Shown here in pieces: positions 55,498 to 64,000 of a DNA stretch of 64,000 nucleotides. Within the stretch, counting starts at the first letter, position 1, and every line of letters starts with the position of its first letter. The stretch is from JAGVLN01 sp964515755 (lineage in GTDB: Bacteria; Pseudomonadota; Alphaproteobacteria; Rickettsiales; JABSSG01): the NCBI GenBank assembly GCA_964515755.1, contig CAZEVK010000001.1, positions 62,001-126,000 of the forward strand, written 5' to 3'. The notes beneath the pieces were generated by a model, which saw only the letters and a program-made list of their open reading frames with translations, was not told the origin of the DNA and did not search any database. The position numbers and the translations under genes were made by a program.

Positions 55498-58167
55498 TTA
55501 ACTAAATTTAAGCTTTGCCTGTGCTGCAGAAAGCCTTGCTATCGGCACACGATATGGAGAGCAAGAAACATAGTTTAAGCCAGTTTTATGGAAAAATAAA
55601 ATTGACTCAGGATTACCACCATGTTCACCGCAAACACCAATTTTCAAACCAGGCTTAGTTTTACGAGCACGTTCAACAGAGATAGTAATTAGTTCACCAA
55701 CACCATCTTCATCTAATCTTACGAACGGATCATGCTCAAGAATCATACGCTCTTTATACGTTGGAATGAATGACCCGGCATCATCTCGTGAAATTCCAAA
55801 AGTGGTTTGAGATAAATCATTAGTTCCATAGCTCATGAAATCAGCAAACTGAGCAATCTCACCGGCGCGTAATGCCGCACGCGGTAACTCAATCATCGTA
55901 CCAATTTGATACTCTAATTTAAAATTAAATTGTAGATCCACCTCTTTTGCAACATTAACTATTAAATCACGCAAAAACTCCAATTCTTTGCTAGTCGCAA
56001 TTAGCGGAATCATGATTTCTATAGATAGTTTAAAGTCACTATTTTTTTGTACTTCAACCATTGCTTCAAAAATTGCTCGAGCTTGCATTTTGTAAATCTC
56101 CGGAAAAGTTATGCCTAAGCGACAACCACGATGACCAAGCATTGGATTACTTTCTGATAGTTGACGACAACGACTCTCAACAAAAGCATGATCAAGATTT
56201 GTTGCATCTGCTACTTGTTTCATTTCCACATCAGTATGAGGTAGAAATTCATGCAAAGGCGGATCAAGAAGCCTAATATTAATTGGCCTAGCATGCATTA
56301 AATTAAAAATATCAATAAAATCTTGTTTTTGCATCGGTAAAATTTCTGCTAACGCAGCTTCACGGTCTTTAACGGTATCAGAAAGAATCATTTTGCGTAC
56401 AGACATAATACGATCGGTTTCAAAAAACATATGTTCTGTTCTGCAAAGACCAATTCCCTCTGCTCCAAAACTTAGAGCAGTTTTAACATCAATAGAAGTT
56501 TCGGCATTAGTTCTGATTTGCAATGTTTTAATCTCATCAGCCCATTCCATTATTTGCCTAAAACTTCCAGAAATATCTGGCTGCACTGTTTTCACAGCGC
56601 CAATTATAACCTCTCCACTTGTACCGTTTATAGTAATTTTTTCGCCTTCTTTGATCGTATGTCCAGAAACAGTAATTTGTTTATTTTTGTAATCCACAGA
56701 CATACTGCTTGCACCACAAATACAAGGTCTGCCCATACCTCGTGCTACCACTGCTGCATGTGAAGTCATTCCACCACGACTGGTTAAAATACCTTCAGCT
56801 GCATACATACCATGAATATCTTCAGGACTAGTTTCCGTACGTACCAAAATTACCTTATCCCCCAAAGATTTTCTTCTTTCAGCTTCATCAGCAGAGAATA
56901 CTATAACACCTGATGCAGCGCCAGGTGAAGCCGGTAAACCTTTACATAAAGTTTGATATTTAACCTTAGAATCGATAGTAGGATGAAGCAATTGGTCCAA
57001 AGATTCAGGCTTAATTCTTGCTATAGCTTCTTCTTTAGTGATTAAACCTTCACTCACTAAATTAACCGCAATTTTTAAAGCACTACTAGCCGTCCGTTTA
57101 CCTGATCTAGTTTGTAAAATCCATAATTTACCCTCTTGAATCGTGAATTCAATATCTTGCATATCGCGATAGTGAGTCTCTAGTTTATTGATAACTTTTA
57201 CAAACTCATCATATAATTTTGGCATTGATTCTTGCATAGTTGGCAAATCAGCATCAGGATTTTTACCATCAATCATAATAGATTGTGGTGTACGAATCCC
57301 TGCTACGACATCTTCACCTTGAGCATTAATTAAATACTCACCGTATAATTTTTTTTCTCCGGTTGATGGATTGCGCGTGAATGCTACTCCAGTAGCACTG
57401 TTAGTATCAATATTACCAAATACCATTGATTGAATATTAACGGCTGTGCCCCAACTTTCCGGAATATTGTGTAATTTACGATAAGTTATCGCTCTTTGAC
57501 ACATCCATGACCCAAAAACCGCATGAATCGCACCCCATAATTGGTCATTCACATCTTGCGGAAAATCCTTACCATGTTCTTGCTTAACCATTGCCATAAA
57601 TTGAGTAACCAAATCTTTTAAATCATCAACTGTTAAATCAACATCCAACGTAATATCAAGATCTTGTTTTTTTAGATCAATTAACTCTTCAAATAAATAA
57701 TGATCAACGCCAAGTACCACATCTGAGTACATTTGAATAAAGCGACGATAGCTATCATATGCAAAACGTTCATTTTTATGTTTTTTTGCAAGCCCTATCA
57801 CTGTCTCATCATTTAAGCCAAGATTAAGTACGGTATCCATCATTCCAGGCATAGACTCTTTTGACCCGGAACGAACTGAAACTAATAACGGATTTGTTAC
57901 ATCTCCAAATTTCCTACCTAAAGCTTCTTCTATTTTTTGCATTGCAGAATTAACTTCTGCTTTTAATTCATTAGGAAGTTGTTTGTTATTTTCATAGTAA
58001 TAATTACACAAGCTAGTTGGAATAGTAAATCCTGGAGGTACAGGTAAACCTAAATTACACATCTCAGCAAGATTTGCGCCCTTACCTCCTAATATATCTT
58101 TCATTAATGAATTACCATCAGCATGACCATTGCCGAAATTATAAATCCACTTCATTTTGCTATTCAT
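55498..58167 (-). CDS. ppdK: Pyruvate, phosphate dikinase
   Basis: About 889 residues. The N-terminal nucleotide-binding domain has ILGGKGANLAEMCNLGLPVP and SVRSGSKESMPGMMDTVLNL; the central phospho-histidine domain GGMTSHAAVVARGMGRPCI; the C-terminal PEP/pyruvate barrel GTNDLSQTTFGISRDDAG and the catalytic Cys in IGVCGEHGGNPES. It interconverts pyruvate and PEP using ATP and phosphate. A TTG at 58194 overlaps glyS; the ATG at 58167 directly before KWIYNFG is preferred. With MaeB it links TCA intermediates to PEP. Confidence 0.96.
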   Translation of the reverse strand: MNSKMKWIYNFGNGHADGNSLMKDILGGKGANLAEMCNLGLPVPPGFTIPTSLCNYYYENNKQLPNELKAEVNSAMQKIEEALGRKFGDVTNPLLVSVRSGSKESMPGMMDTVLNLGLNDETVIGLAKKHKNERFAYDSYRRFIQMYSDVVLGVDHYLFEELIDLKKQDLDITLDVDLTVDDLKDLVTQFMAMVKQEHGKDFPQDVNDQLWGAIHAVFGSWMCQRAITYRKLHNIPESWGTAVNIQSMVFGNIDTNSATGVAFTRNPSTGEKKLYGEYLINAQGEDVVAGIRTPQSIMIDGKNPDADLPTMQESMPKLYDEFVKVINKLETHYRDMQDIEFTIQEGKLWILQTRSGKRTASSALKIAVNLVSEGLITKEEAIARIKPESLDQLLHPTIDSKVKYQTLCKGLPASPGAASGVIVFSADEAERRKSLGDKVILVRTETSPEDIHGMYAAEGILTSRGGMTSHAAVVARGMGRPCICGASSMSVDYKNKQITVSGHTIKEGEKITINGTSGEVIIGAVKTVQPDISGSFRQIMEWADEIKTLQIRTNAETSIDVKTALSFGAEGIGLCRTEHMFFETDRIMSVRKMILSDTVKDREAALAEILPMQKQDFIDIFNLMHARPINIRLLDPPLHEFLPHTDVEMKQVADATNLDHAFVESRCRQLSESNPMLGHRGCRLGITFPEIYKMQARAIFEAMVEVQKNSDFKLSIEIMIPLIATSKELEFLRDLIVNVAKEVDLQFNFKLEYQIGTMIELPRAALRAGEIAQFADFMSYGTNDLSQTTFGISRDDAGSFIPTYKERMILEHDPFVRLDEDGVGELITISVERARKTKPGLKIGVCGEHGGNPESILFFHKTGLNYVSCSPYRVPIARLSAAQAKLKFS

Positions 58168-58183
58168 ATAATTTTTACTCAAA

Positions 58184-60208
58184 TTAAAATTCAATCATCG
58201 AAAAATCTATTCCCAATTCATTCACAGAAGTTTGTATACTTCGTAATAAATTTATACGATTAATTTTTATGTTTTCATCATTATCCATTACTGTAACTTT
58301 ATCACAAAAATAATTCACTGGTTCAACAAGCATATTTAGCATAGAAAATTGACTAACTATATCTACTTTTTTCAATTCATTCGAAACTTGATCAATGACC
58401 GCATATAATTTCTTTTCTAAGTCATCAGAAAATAATTTTTGATTAACTTTTAAATCTGACTTAGCATAAGCTGGCGGTATAAAATTTGCTATTCTACGTA
58501 ATATAGTAAGTACTTCCTTACCATTGTTGCTGTTATAAAAATCCTTTAAAGCAACTATTTTTTGATAAGAAGAATATATATTACCATTTGGCGCAACTGC
58601 ATTGATAAGATCATACCTAAATTTATCTTTGAGCAAATACTTAAACCTTTCGTGAAAAAAGAAAATTACTTTTTGGATTAAACCAGTAATTTTATCTGAA
58701 TCCTCATAAGATTTTAAAGCATATTCAACTAAATCGTATAATTCCAAATCCAATTTATGCTCTATCATTATTCTTATAATTCCAAGAGCACTTCTTCTCA
58801 ATCCGTATGGATCCTTAGAGCTTGTTGGAGCCTCATCTATAAAAAATAATCCAACAATTGAATCAAGCTTATCAGCTATTGAAACAATTGCTCCTTCTAT
58901 AAATTTTGGGCAATAATCAGATTTTCCTGCCGGTAGGTAATGCTCAGATATTGCATTAGCAACACGCGTATCTTCACCATCATTTAATGCATAATATTGA
59001 CCTATTGTTCCTTGCAATTCCGGAAATTCTTTAACTAAATTACTAGTTAAATCAGCTTTACTGAGACGTGCTGATCGCTCAAGAATGTTAATATCTAAAT
59101 TGAGAATTTTTGCAATCTCTTTTGATAAATTTATAATCCTATTTGTTTTATCAAAAAGGCTTCCAAGCTCATCATGAAATACTACTTTTTTTAAATCATC
59201 AACACGTGAATCTAGTGTATTTTTTTTATCTTGATCATAAAAAAACTTAGCGTCATAAAGTCTTGCTCTAAGAACTTTCTCATTGCCTGAAATAATTTGC
59301 TGAGGATCTTTACCAACTATATTAGAAACCATGATAAAAAATGGAGCAAAACTGTTATTATTTGAAAGCAAGGCAAAATATTTCTGATGAGTTTTCATAG
59401 TAGCTATCAGTACTTCTTTTGGAACTTCCATAAACTCATTATCAATCTTACCAAGTAAACATATCGGATACTCAACTAAACCTACAATCTCATCTATTAA
59501 ATTTTCATCCATTAGTAATCTAAGATTCAAATCATCTGCAAGTTTATTTGCTTCAAATAAAACCATTCCTCTGCGCTCTTTATGATCAAGAATCACATTA
59601 TGAGCTGCAAGATGCATTGTGTAATCAGTAAAATCTTTAACTGCAAAATTATATCCAGCCATAAAACGATGTCCGGAAGACACGTTATTCGCCATAAGCT
59701 TACCAAAACTTATCGGTAATATAGCACCATCAAGAACACATAAAATATTACGAATAGGTCTAACCCATTTAACATTAGTTTCATCCCAACGCATTGTTTT
59801 CGGCCAAGGAAAATTATGCAGTATATAATTTATAACTTGCGTAACACTTTCCTGAATATTTTGTATCGCAACTGTAATATTAGCAAAATAAAATTGCTGA
59901 CCTTTAATTTCTTTAATATATAAGTCTTTTTTGGTAATATTATTAGTTTTTAAAAACCCAACAATTGCTTCAGCAGGAGCATCAGTTCTTGGTCCTTTTT
60001 TTTCAAGAGCCTCATTAGTAGTAATTTTTTCAATAGCATCTACAACTAAAACTAACCTTCTAGGTGCAACATAGCAATTAACTTGTTTGTAACTTATTCC
60101 AGATTTTTTTGCCTGCTCATCAAATAAGTTACTGAGATTAATCACAGCTTGATTTTGCATTCTTGCCGGCATTTCTTCGCTAAAAATTTCTAGTAATAAT
60201 TCAGCCAT
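58184..60208 (-). CDS. glyS: Glycyl-tRNA synthetase beta subunit
   Basis: 674 residues. N-terminal LLLEIFSEEMPARMQNQA, then CYVAPRRLVLVVDAIE, FPWPKTMRWDETNVKWVRPI, and DKLDSIVGLFFIDEAPTSSK (the HD-like domain with DPYGLRR). It recognises tRNA-Gly and works with the alpha subunit GlyQ encoded 11 nt upstream. Normal length for the beta subunit. Confidence 0.96.
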   Translation of the reverse strand: MAELLLEIFSEEMPARMQNQAVINLSNLFDEQAKKSGISYKQVNCYVAPRRLVLVVDAIEKITTNEALEKKGPRTDAPAEAIVGFLKTNNITKKDLYIKEIKGQQFYFANITVAIQNIQESVTQVINYILHNFPWPKTMRWDETNVKWVRPIRNILCVLDGAILPISFGKLMANNVSSGHRFMAGYNFAVKDFTDYTMHLAAHNVILDHKERRGMVLFEANKLADDLNLRLLMDENLIDEIVGLVEYPICLLGKIDNEFMEVPKEVLIATMKTHQKYFALLSNNNSFAPFFIMVSNIVGKDPQQIISGNEKVLRARLYDAKFFYDQDKKNTLDSRVDDLKKVVFHDELGSLFDKTNRIINLSKEIAKILNLDINILERSARLSKADLTSNLVKEFPELQGTIGQYYALNDGEDTRVANAISEHYLPAGKSDYCPKFIEGAIVSIADKLDSIVGLFFIDEAPTSSKDPYGLRRSALGIIRIMIEHKLDLELYDLVEYALKSYEDSDKITGLIQKVIFFFHERFKYLLKDKFRYDLINAVAPNGNIYSSYQKIVALKDFYNSNNGKEVLTILRRIANFIPPAYAKSDLKVNQKLFSDDLEKKLYAVIDQVSNELKKVDIVSQFSMLNMLVEPVNYFCDKVTVMDNDENIKINRINLLRSIQTSVNELGIDFSMIEF

Positions 60209-60219
60209 TTTATTTACTC

Positions 60220-61092
60220 CTATACTGAATTATTTATCCAAGATTCACAGCATTTTTTAGCCATTCCTCTAACTCTAGCAATGTAAGATGCTCTCTCCGT
60301 AACACTAATAACACCTCTAGCATCAAGTATATTAAATAAATTACTAGCTTTAATACATTGATCATATGCAGGCAACGTAAGATTATGGCTTAATAAAACC
60401 TCGCACTCTTGCTCGGCATCATGAAAATGCTCTTGTAATTTTTTAACATTTGCATATTCCATAACATATGCAGAAAATTGCTTCTCACCAACTTTGAAAA
60501 CATCACCGTAGGAAATACGTTCTTGAACGTCTTTATAATCATTATAATCCAAATCATAAACATTTTCTTTGTTTTGAATATATAAAGCTAATCTTTCTAA
60601 CCCATAAGTAATCTCGCCAGAAACAGGATTACATTCAATACCACCCATCTGCTGCATATATGTAAATTGGCTTATTTCCATACCATCACACCAAACTTCC
60701 CAACCAAGACCAGATGCACCAAGAGTTGGACTTTCCCAATCATCTTCAACAAATCTGATATCATGTTCGCTTGAGTCAATACCAATTTCTTTTAAACTAT
60801 CTAAATAAATTTCCTGAATATTACTAGGAGATGGTTTTAAGATAACTTGAAATTGATGGAATTTCTGTAGTCTATTAGGATGTACACCATATCTACTATC
60901 TGCAGGACGCCTAGAAGGTTGCACGTAAGCAGCTCTCCATGGTTTATCACCTAAACAATATAACGCAGTTGCTGTATGAAAAGTTCCTGCACCCATTTCT
61001 AAATCATAGGGCTGGATAATCGCACAACTATGCTTATGCCAAAATGCCTCAAGAGCGATTATTATTCCCTGGAAAGACTTGCTTTGAATCAT
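60220..61092 (-). CDS. glyQ: Glycyl-tRNA synthetase alpha subunit
   Basis: 290 residues. Class II core: FQGIIIALEAFWHKHSCAII, PYDLEMGAGTFHTATALYCL, AAYVQPSRRPADSRYGVHPN, and GLGWEVWCDGMEISQFTYMQ with GLERLALYIQ (motif 3). It activates glycine. It forms an operon with glyS, and frr lies 35 nt upstream. Confidence 0.97.
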   Translation of the reverse strand: MIQSKSFQGIIIALEAFWHKHSCAIIQPYDLEMGAGTFHTATALYCLGDKPWRAAYVQPSRRPADSRYGVHPNRLQKFHQFQVILKPSPSNIQEIYLDSLKEIGIDSSEHDIRFVEDDWESPTLGASGLGWEVWCDGMEISQFTYMQQMGGIECNPVSGEITYGLERLALYIQNKENVYDLDYNDYKDVQERISYGDVFKVGEKQFSAYVMEYANVKKLQEHFHDAEQECEVLLSHNLTLPAYDQCIKASNLFNILDARGVISVTERASYIARVRGMAKKCCESWINNSV

Positions 61093-61126
61093 AGCACTAC
61101 AAGATTTTGAAAGTTACAAGCTCAAA

Positions 61127-61693
61127 CTAAATATGCATAATTTCTTTTTCACGCTCAGCTAAGGCTTGATCAACCTTTTTAATATAATCATCAGTTAACT
61201 TTTGTACTTCATCTACTTCTTTATGAATGTCATCCTGCGAAATGCCCTGGTCTTTTTCCATTTTCTTAATTAGATCAACACCATCTCTACGTATGTTTCT
61301 AACAGCGATTCTAGCATTTTCAGCAAATTTATGTGCAACTTTAACCATTTCTTTGCGACGCTCTTCATTAAGCTGAGGTATTGGTACTCTAATTAATTGC
61401 CCATCTGCAGAAGCAGTAACACCTAAATCAGCAGCATTGATAGCTTTTTCAATAGCTTTGACTGTAGTTGCATCCCATACTTGTACAGATAATAATTTAG
61501 GATCCTGTACGGTAATATTAGCCAATTGATTAATAGGAAGCTTATCTCCATAAGCTTCAACCATAACTGAATCTAACAAATTAGGAGAAGCCCGTCCAGT
61601 TCTTAAACTTTTTAAATCATGATGCAGAGACTTAATCGCCCCTTCCATCCTTTTAACCAAATCATCTTTCATATTTTGCATAATATTATACAT
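61127..61693 (-). CDS. frr: Ribosome recycling factor
   Basis: 188 residues. A three-helix bundle with LKSLRTGRASPNLLDSVMVE, LPINQLANITVQDPKLLSVQ, and LIRVPIPQLNEERRKEMVKV, all diagnostic. It splits post-termination ribosomes with EF-G. Three ATGs near the start (61693, 61681, 61672) are possible; none has a strong ribosome site. pyrH, which lies between tsf and frr in many bacteria, is missing here. Confidence 0.95.
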   Translation of the reverse strand: MYNIMQNMKDDLVKRMEGAIKSLHHDLKSLRTGRASPNLLDSVMVEAYGDKLPINQLANITVQDPKLLSVQVWDATTVKAIEKAINAADLGVTASADGQLIRVPIPQLNEERRKEMVKVAHKFAENARIAVRNIRRDGVDLIKKMEKDQGISQDDIHKEVDEVQKLTDDYIKKVDQALAEREKEIMHI

Positions 61694-61837
61694 TTTTATA
61701 GTTATAAAATAACGCTTATTTTTGTACTTTTTCTAATTCTTCTTAAGTTAAATAGTTAAAAAACGACAAGAATTTCTCTCGCAAAGATACAAGGAAATAC
61801 CAATAACTGCAAGCATCTATATAAATTTAGAAATTTA

Positions 61838-62767
61838 TTACTTGGTGCCTATAACAGCAGCAACTTCGCTAGCAAAATCCTTCTCTTCTTGCTCAATGCC
61901 TTGACCCAATTCAAAAGATACAAAATCAGTAACTTTTAAAGTACCTTTATGTTCTTTAGCAAAATTGTCTAATATATCTTGTACCCGGGATTTACCATCC
62001 ATAATAAAAAGTTGTTCAAGCAAAACAACTTCTTGATAAAATTTTTTGATACGCCCTTCAATCATTTTATCAATAATTTCTTGCTGCTTACCAGAATTCT
62101 TAGCTTGTTCTGAAAAAATATCTTTTTCTCGTTGTAAATCTTTGCTATTAACTTGATCTATTGTCAATGAAATAGGCTTAGAGGCAGCAATATGCATAGC
62201 TATCTGTTTACCTAAAGGTTGAATAATATCAGGAGAAATATCTGACTCTAAAGCAACTAGAACAGCAATTTTACCCATATCAGCTGCAACATGATTATGC
62301 ACATAACTAGCAACAACACCTTTATTAACAGAAATACGTGACATCCTACGTAAATTAAGGTTTTCACCAATCACAGCAATATTCTCTATTACTTCTTCAC
62401 TAATACTACGCCCTGTATCTAGTTTAATTTCTTTTAAAGCTTCTAAAGAGTCAACAGTTAATGCTTTTTTAGCTATTTCACCAACTAATTTTTGGAATTT
62501 GTCATTACGTGCAACAAAATCAGTCTCCGAATTAAGCTCTATTACCGCACCAACAGTTTTATCTTGATTTGTAGCAACTGCTACTAAGCCTTCTGCAGCA
62601 ACACGTGAAGCTTTTTTACCAGCAGCAGCATGACCTTTCTTCCTTAACCAATCAATCGCTGCTTCAATGTCACCACCTACTTCAGCTAACGCTTTTTTAC
62701 AATCCATCATACCAGCACCTGTGGTATCGCGTAATTTTTTTACTAATACGGCTGAAATTTCACTCAT
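61838..62767 (-). CDS. tsf: Elongation factor Ts
   Basis: 309 residues. The N-terminal UBA-like domain has LRDTTGAGMMDCKKALAEVG, then AIDWLRKKGHAAAGKKASR, VIELNSETDFVARNDKFQKL and VLLEQLFIMDGKSRVQDIL. It regenerates EF-Tu-GTP. It lies 24 nt after rpsB, the classical rpsB-tsf pair. Confidence 0.97.
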   Translation of the reverse strand: MSEISAVLVKKLRDTTGAGMMDCKKALAEVGGDIEAAIDWLRKKGHAAAGKKASRVAAEGLVAVATNQDKTVGAVIELNSETDFVARNDKFQKLVGEIAKKALTVDSLEALKEIKLDTGRSISEEVIENIAVIGENLNLRRMSRISVNKGVVASYVHNHVAADMGKIAVLVALESDISPDIIQPLGKQIAMHIAASKPISLTIDQVNSKDLQREKDIFSEQAKNSGKQQEIIDKMIEGRIKKFYQEVVLLEQLFIMDGKSRVQDILDNFAKEHKGTLKVTDFVSFELGQGIEQEEKDFASEVAAVIGTK

Positions 62768-62791
62768 ATCAATTACCTATATTTTAACAAA

Positions 62792-63907
62792 TTAAACTGT
62801 TTTTTTCTTTTTTCCTGCTGCAACAGATTTTTCTTCTGACTTTTCAGCAACTTTTTTTACTGCTGGAGCTTTTTTAGCAGCAACTTTAGACTTTTTCTCA
62901 TCAATTTTTTCAGCTAAATCCTCAACTTTTATTTTTGTAGATAGCTTTTTAACTTCAGGAGTTTTTTCATTATTAATAGAAACTATTGCTGGAGCTGTAA
63001 TTACTTCTTCATCATCAGAAATTTTTAGATCTTGTTTTTCAGCAAAATATCTAGCCTCCGAAACAGCTTCCGCTTTTGTAAGCACTGAAACAGATTTTTT
63101 ATTTTTAGTTTCTGGTTTTTTGGTAAAGTTAATTTCTTCAAATACTTCTTCTTGATTTGAAGATCTATTTATTCCTTTTCGAATATCAACACCAGAAGAA
63201 ATCAAAGAATGCTCAATGCCTGATAACGCCGCATCAGAAATCATTTGGCAATAAAATGTAATTGATCTAGTAGCATCATCATTTCCAGGAATAATATAAT
63301 CTATATTATGTGGATAAGAATTTGAGTCAACAACAGCTATAATAGGAATACCAAGCTTTTGTGATTCAGAAATTGCTAAACTTTCTTTATTAGTATCAAT
63401 AACAAAAACCAAGTCTGGTCTACCGTTCATTTCTCTAATACCACCTAAAGAATCTTCTAGTTTCTGACATTTTCTTTGCATATCAAGTAATTCTTTTTTA
63501 CTTAACTTTATTCCCTCTCCACTTTCGGAGCCAGCAATTGTTTTTTCTAAATTATAGAGAGTCTTAATAGAACGAGAAACTGTTTTCCAGTTAGTTAATG
63601 TACCACCTAACCATCTTTTATCTACGTAAAACTGACCGCATCTTTTTGCTGCTTCTTTAATATGTTCAGAAGCTTGACGCTTTGTGCCAACAAATAAAAT
63701 TTTACCATTTCTCTTTGCAACATCCTGAACTACCTGTAAAGCACGATATAAAAAACTCGCAGTTTGTTGTAAATCAATAATATGAACCCCATCTTTAGTA
63801 CCGTAGATGTAAGGAGCCATTTCAGGATTCCAACGCATTGCTTTATGTCCATAATGAACACCACAATCGATCATTTCTTTAATGGTAAAAGTAGGAAGTG
63901 CAGTCAT
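62792..63907 (-). CDS. rpsB: 30S ribosomal protein S2 with long charged C-terminal tail
   Basis: 371 residues, against about 240-300 usually. The S2 core is complete: MIDCGVHYGHKAMRWNPEMA, VGTKRQASEHIKEAAKRCGQ, VDKRWLGGTLTNWKTVSRSI, and VDSNSYPHNIDYIIPGNDDA. From about residue 245 a tail of some 125 residues rich in Lys, Glu, Ala and Val follows, ending in repeated KK and AAKKAPAVKK-like stretches. S2 joins the 30S subunit late. The tail is probably disordered and not needed for the core. It is followed by tsf. Confidence 0.96.
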   Translation of the reverse strand: MTALPTFTIKEMIDCGVHYGHKAMRWNPEMAPYIYGTKDGVHIIDLQQTASFLYRALQVVQDVAKRNGKILFVGTKRQASEHIKEAAKRCGQFYVDKRWLGGTLTNWKTVSRSIKTLYNLEKTIAGSESGEGIKLSKKELLDMQRKCQKLEDSLGGIREMNGRPDLVFVIDTNKESLAISESQKLGIPIIAVVDSNSYPHNIDYIIPGNDDATRSITFYCQMISDAALSGIEHSLISSGVDIRKGINRSSNQEEVFEEINFTKKPETKNKKSVSVLTKAEAVSEARYFAEKQDLKISDDEEVITAPAIVSINNEKTPEVKKLSTKIKVEDLAEKIDEKKSKVAAKKAPAVKKVAEKSEEKSVAAGKKKKTV

Positions 63908-64000
63908 GTAAACCTCTATATTTTTAGTTAAACCTCCGCAAGAAACAACTCAAAACTGAGCACTAAAAATTATTCTTGCGTACGTGATAAAGTAGTTAAT

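Noticed and set aside
1..64000. CRISPR array, rRNA genes or intact insertion sequences
   Set aside because: No regularly spaced repeats, no rRNA-like sequence and no transposase frame were found on reading both strands.

Overview
The window is AT-rich and gene-dense. Its content points to an obligate intracellular alphaproteobacterium of the family Rickettsiaceae: a decayed ProP/SpoT pair typical of the Rickettsiales amplified genetic element (RAGE), bacterial two-subunit GlyQ/GlyS, PPDK, a malic enzyme with a phosphotransacetylase tail, RpoH and RpoD of alphaproteobacterial type, and an OTU-family deubiquitinase-like effector gene. A full lipid A/Kdo module (waaA, lpxK, lpxL-like) plus an O-antigen ligase argues against Orientia, Wolbachia, Ehrlichia and Anaplasma, which lack LPS. 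A Rickettsia or close relative (for example the Megaira group) fits best; the genus cannot be fixed from sequence reading alone.

Layout. 1-1613: RAGE debris, a frameshifted proP running in frame into the start of a RelA/SpoT hydrolase that leaves the window. 2-18 kb: accessory region with a DUF2330 exported protein, a broken OTU-domain gene, an FAD monooxygenase, a patatin lipase, a band-7/NfeD pair, a DUF4385 protein, Ada, a SemiSWEET, a GDPD phosphodiesterase, umuD with a broken umuC, and a TMEM175-type channel. 18-29 kb: information and regulation genes (dnaG-rpoD, greA, rpoH), a second DUF2330 gene, an unusual run of haem-copper-oxidase-like subunit, folE and asd, then lptG and a CAU tRNA. 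29.6-36 kb: a tightly packed minus-strand run maeB, DUF1543, C26 peptidase, rluB, rsmD, prs, tsaB. 36-40.7 kb: an NTF2-like pseudogene, a small Cys-rich membrane protein, a dicarboxylate/amino-acid symporter, and mreD-mrdA for cell shape. 40.7-45.4 kb: a plus-strand envelope lipid run (DUF374 acyltransferase, waaA, lpxK, lpxL-like, fabI). 45.5-47.7 kb: an unknown protein, rpsT and a cyclophilin.

47.8-50.9 kb holds the least explained structure: three tandem minus-strand genes of one unrecognised helical protein family (the first copy broken). Each has a related leader with an inverted repeat about 26-32 nt before the start codon and a GTGCCA...TGGCAC terminator. Copies 1 and 2 have nearly identical leaders although their proteins have diverged strongly. 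This is the best candidate here for an undescribed locus.

50.9-64 kb is mainly housekeeping on the minus strand: an O-antigen ligase and a CgeB-like glycosyltransferase, rluD, a family-4 UDG (plus strand), a split small ORF, ppdK, glyS, glyQ, frr, tsf and rpsB. rpsB carries a long charged tail.

A recurring theme is lightly damaged genes. proP, the OTU gene, umuC, the NTF2-like gene, the array copy at 47.8-48.4 kb and the ORF at 55.0-55.5 kb each carry only one to four lesions, several in homopolymers, with otherwise intact reading frames. This suggests either recent, ongoing gene loss or residual sequencing error.
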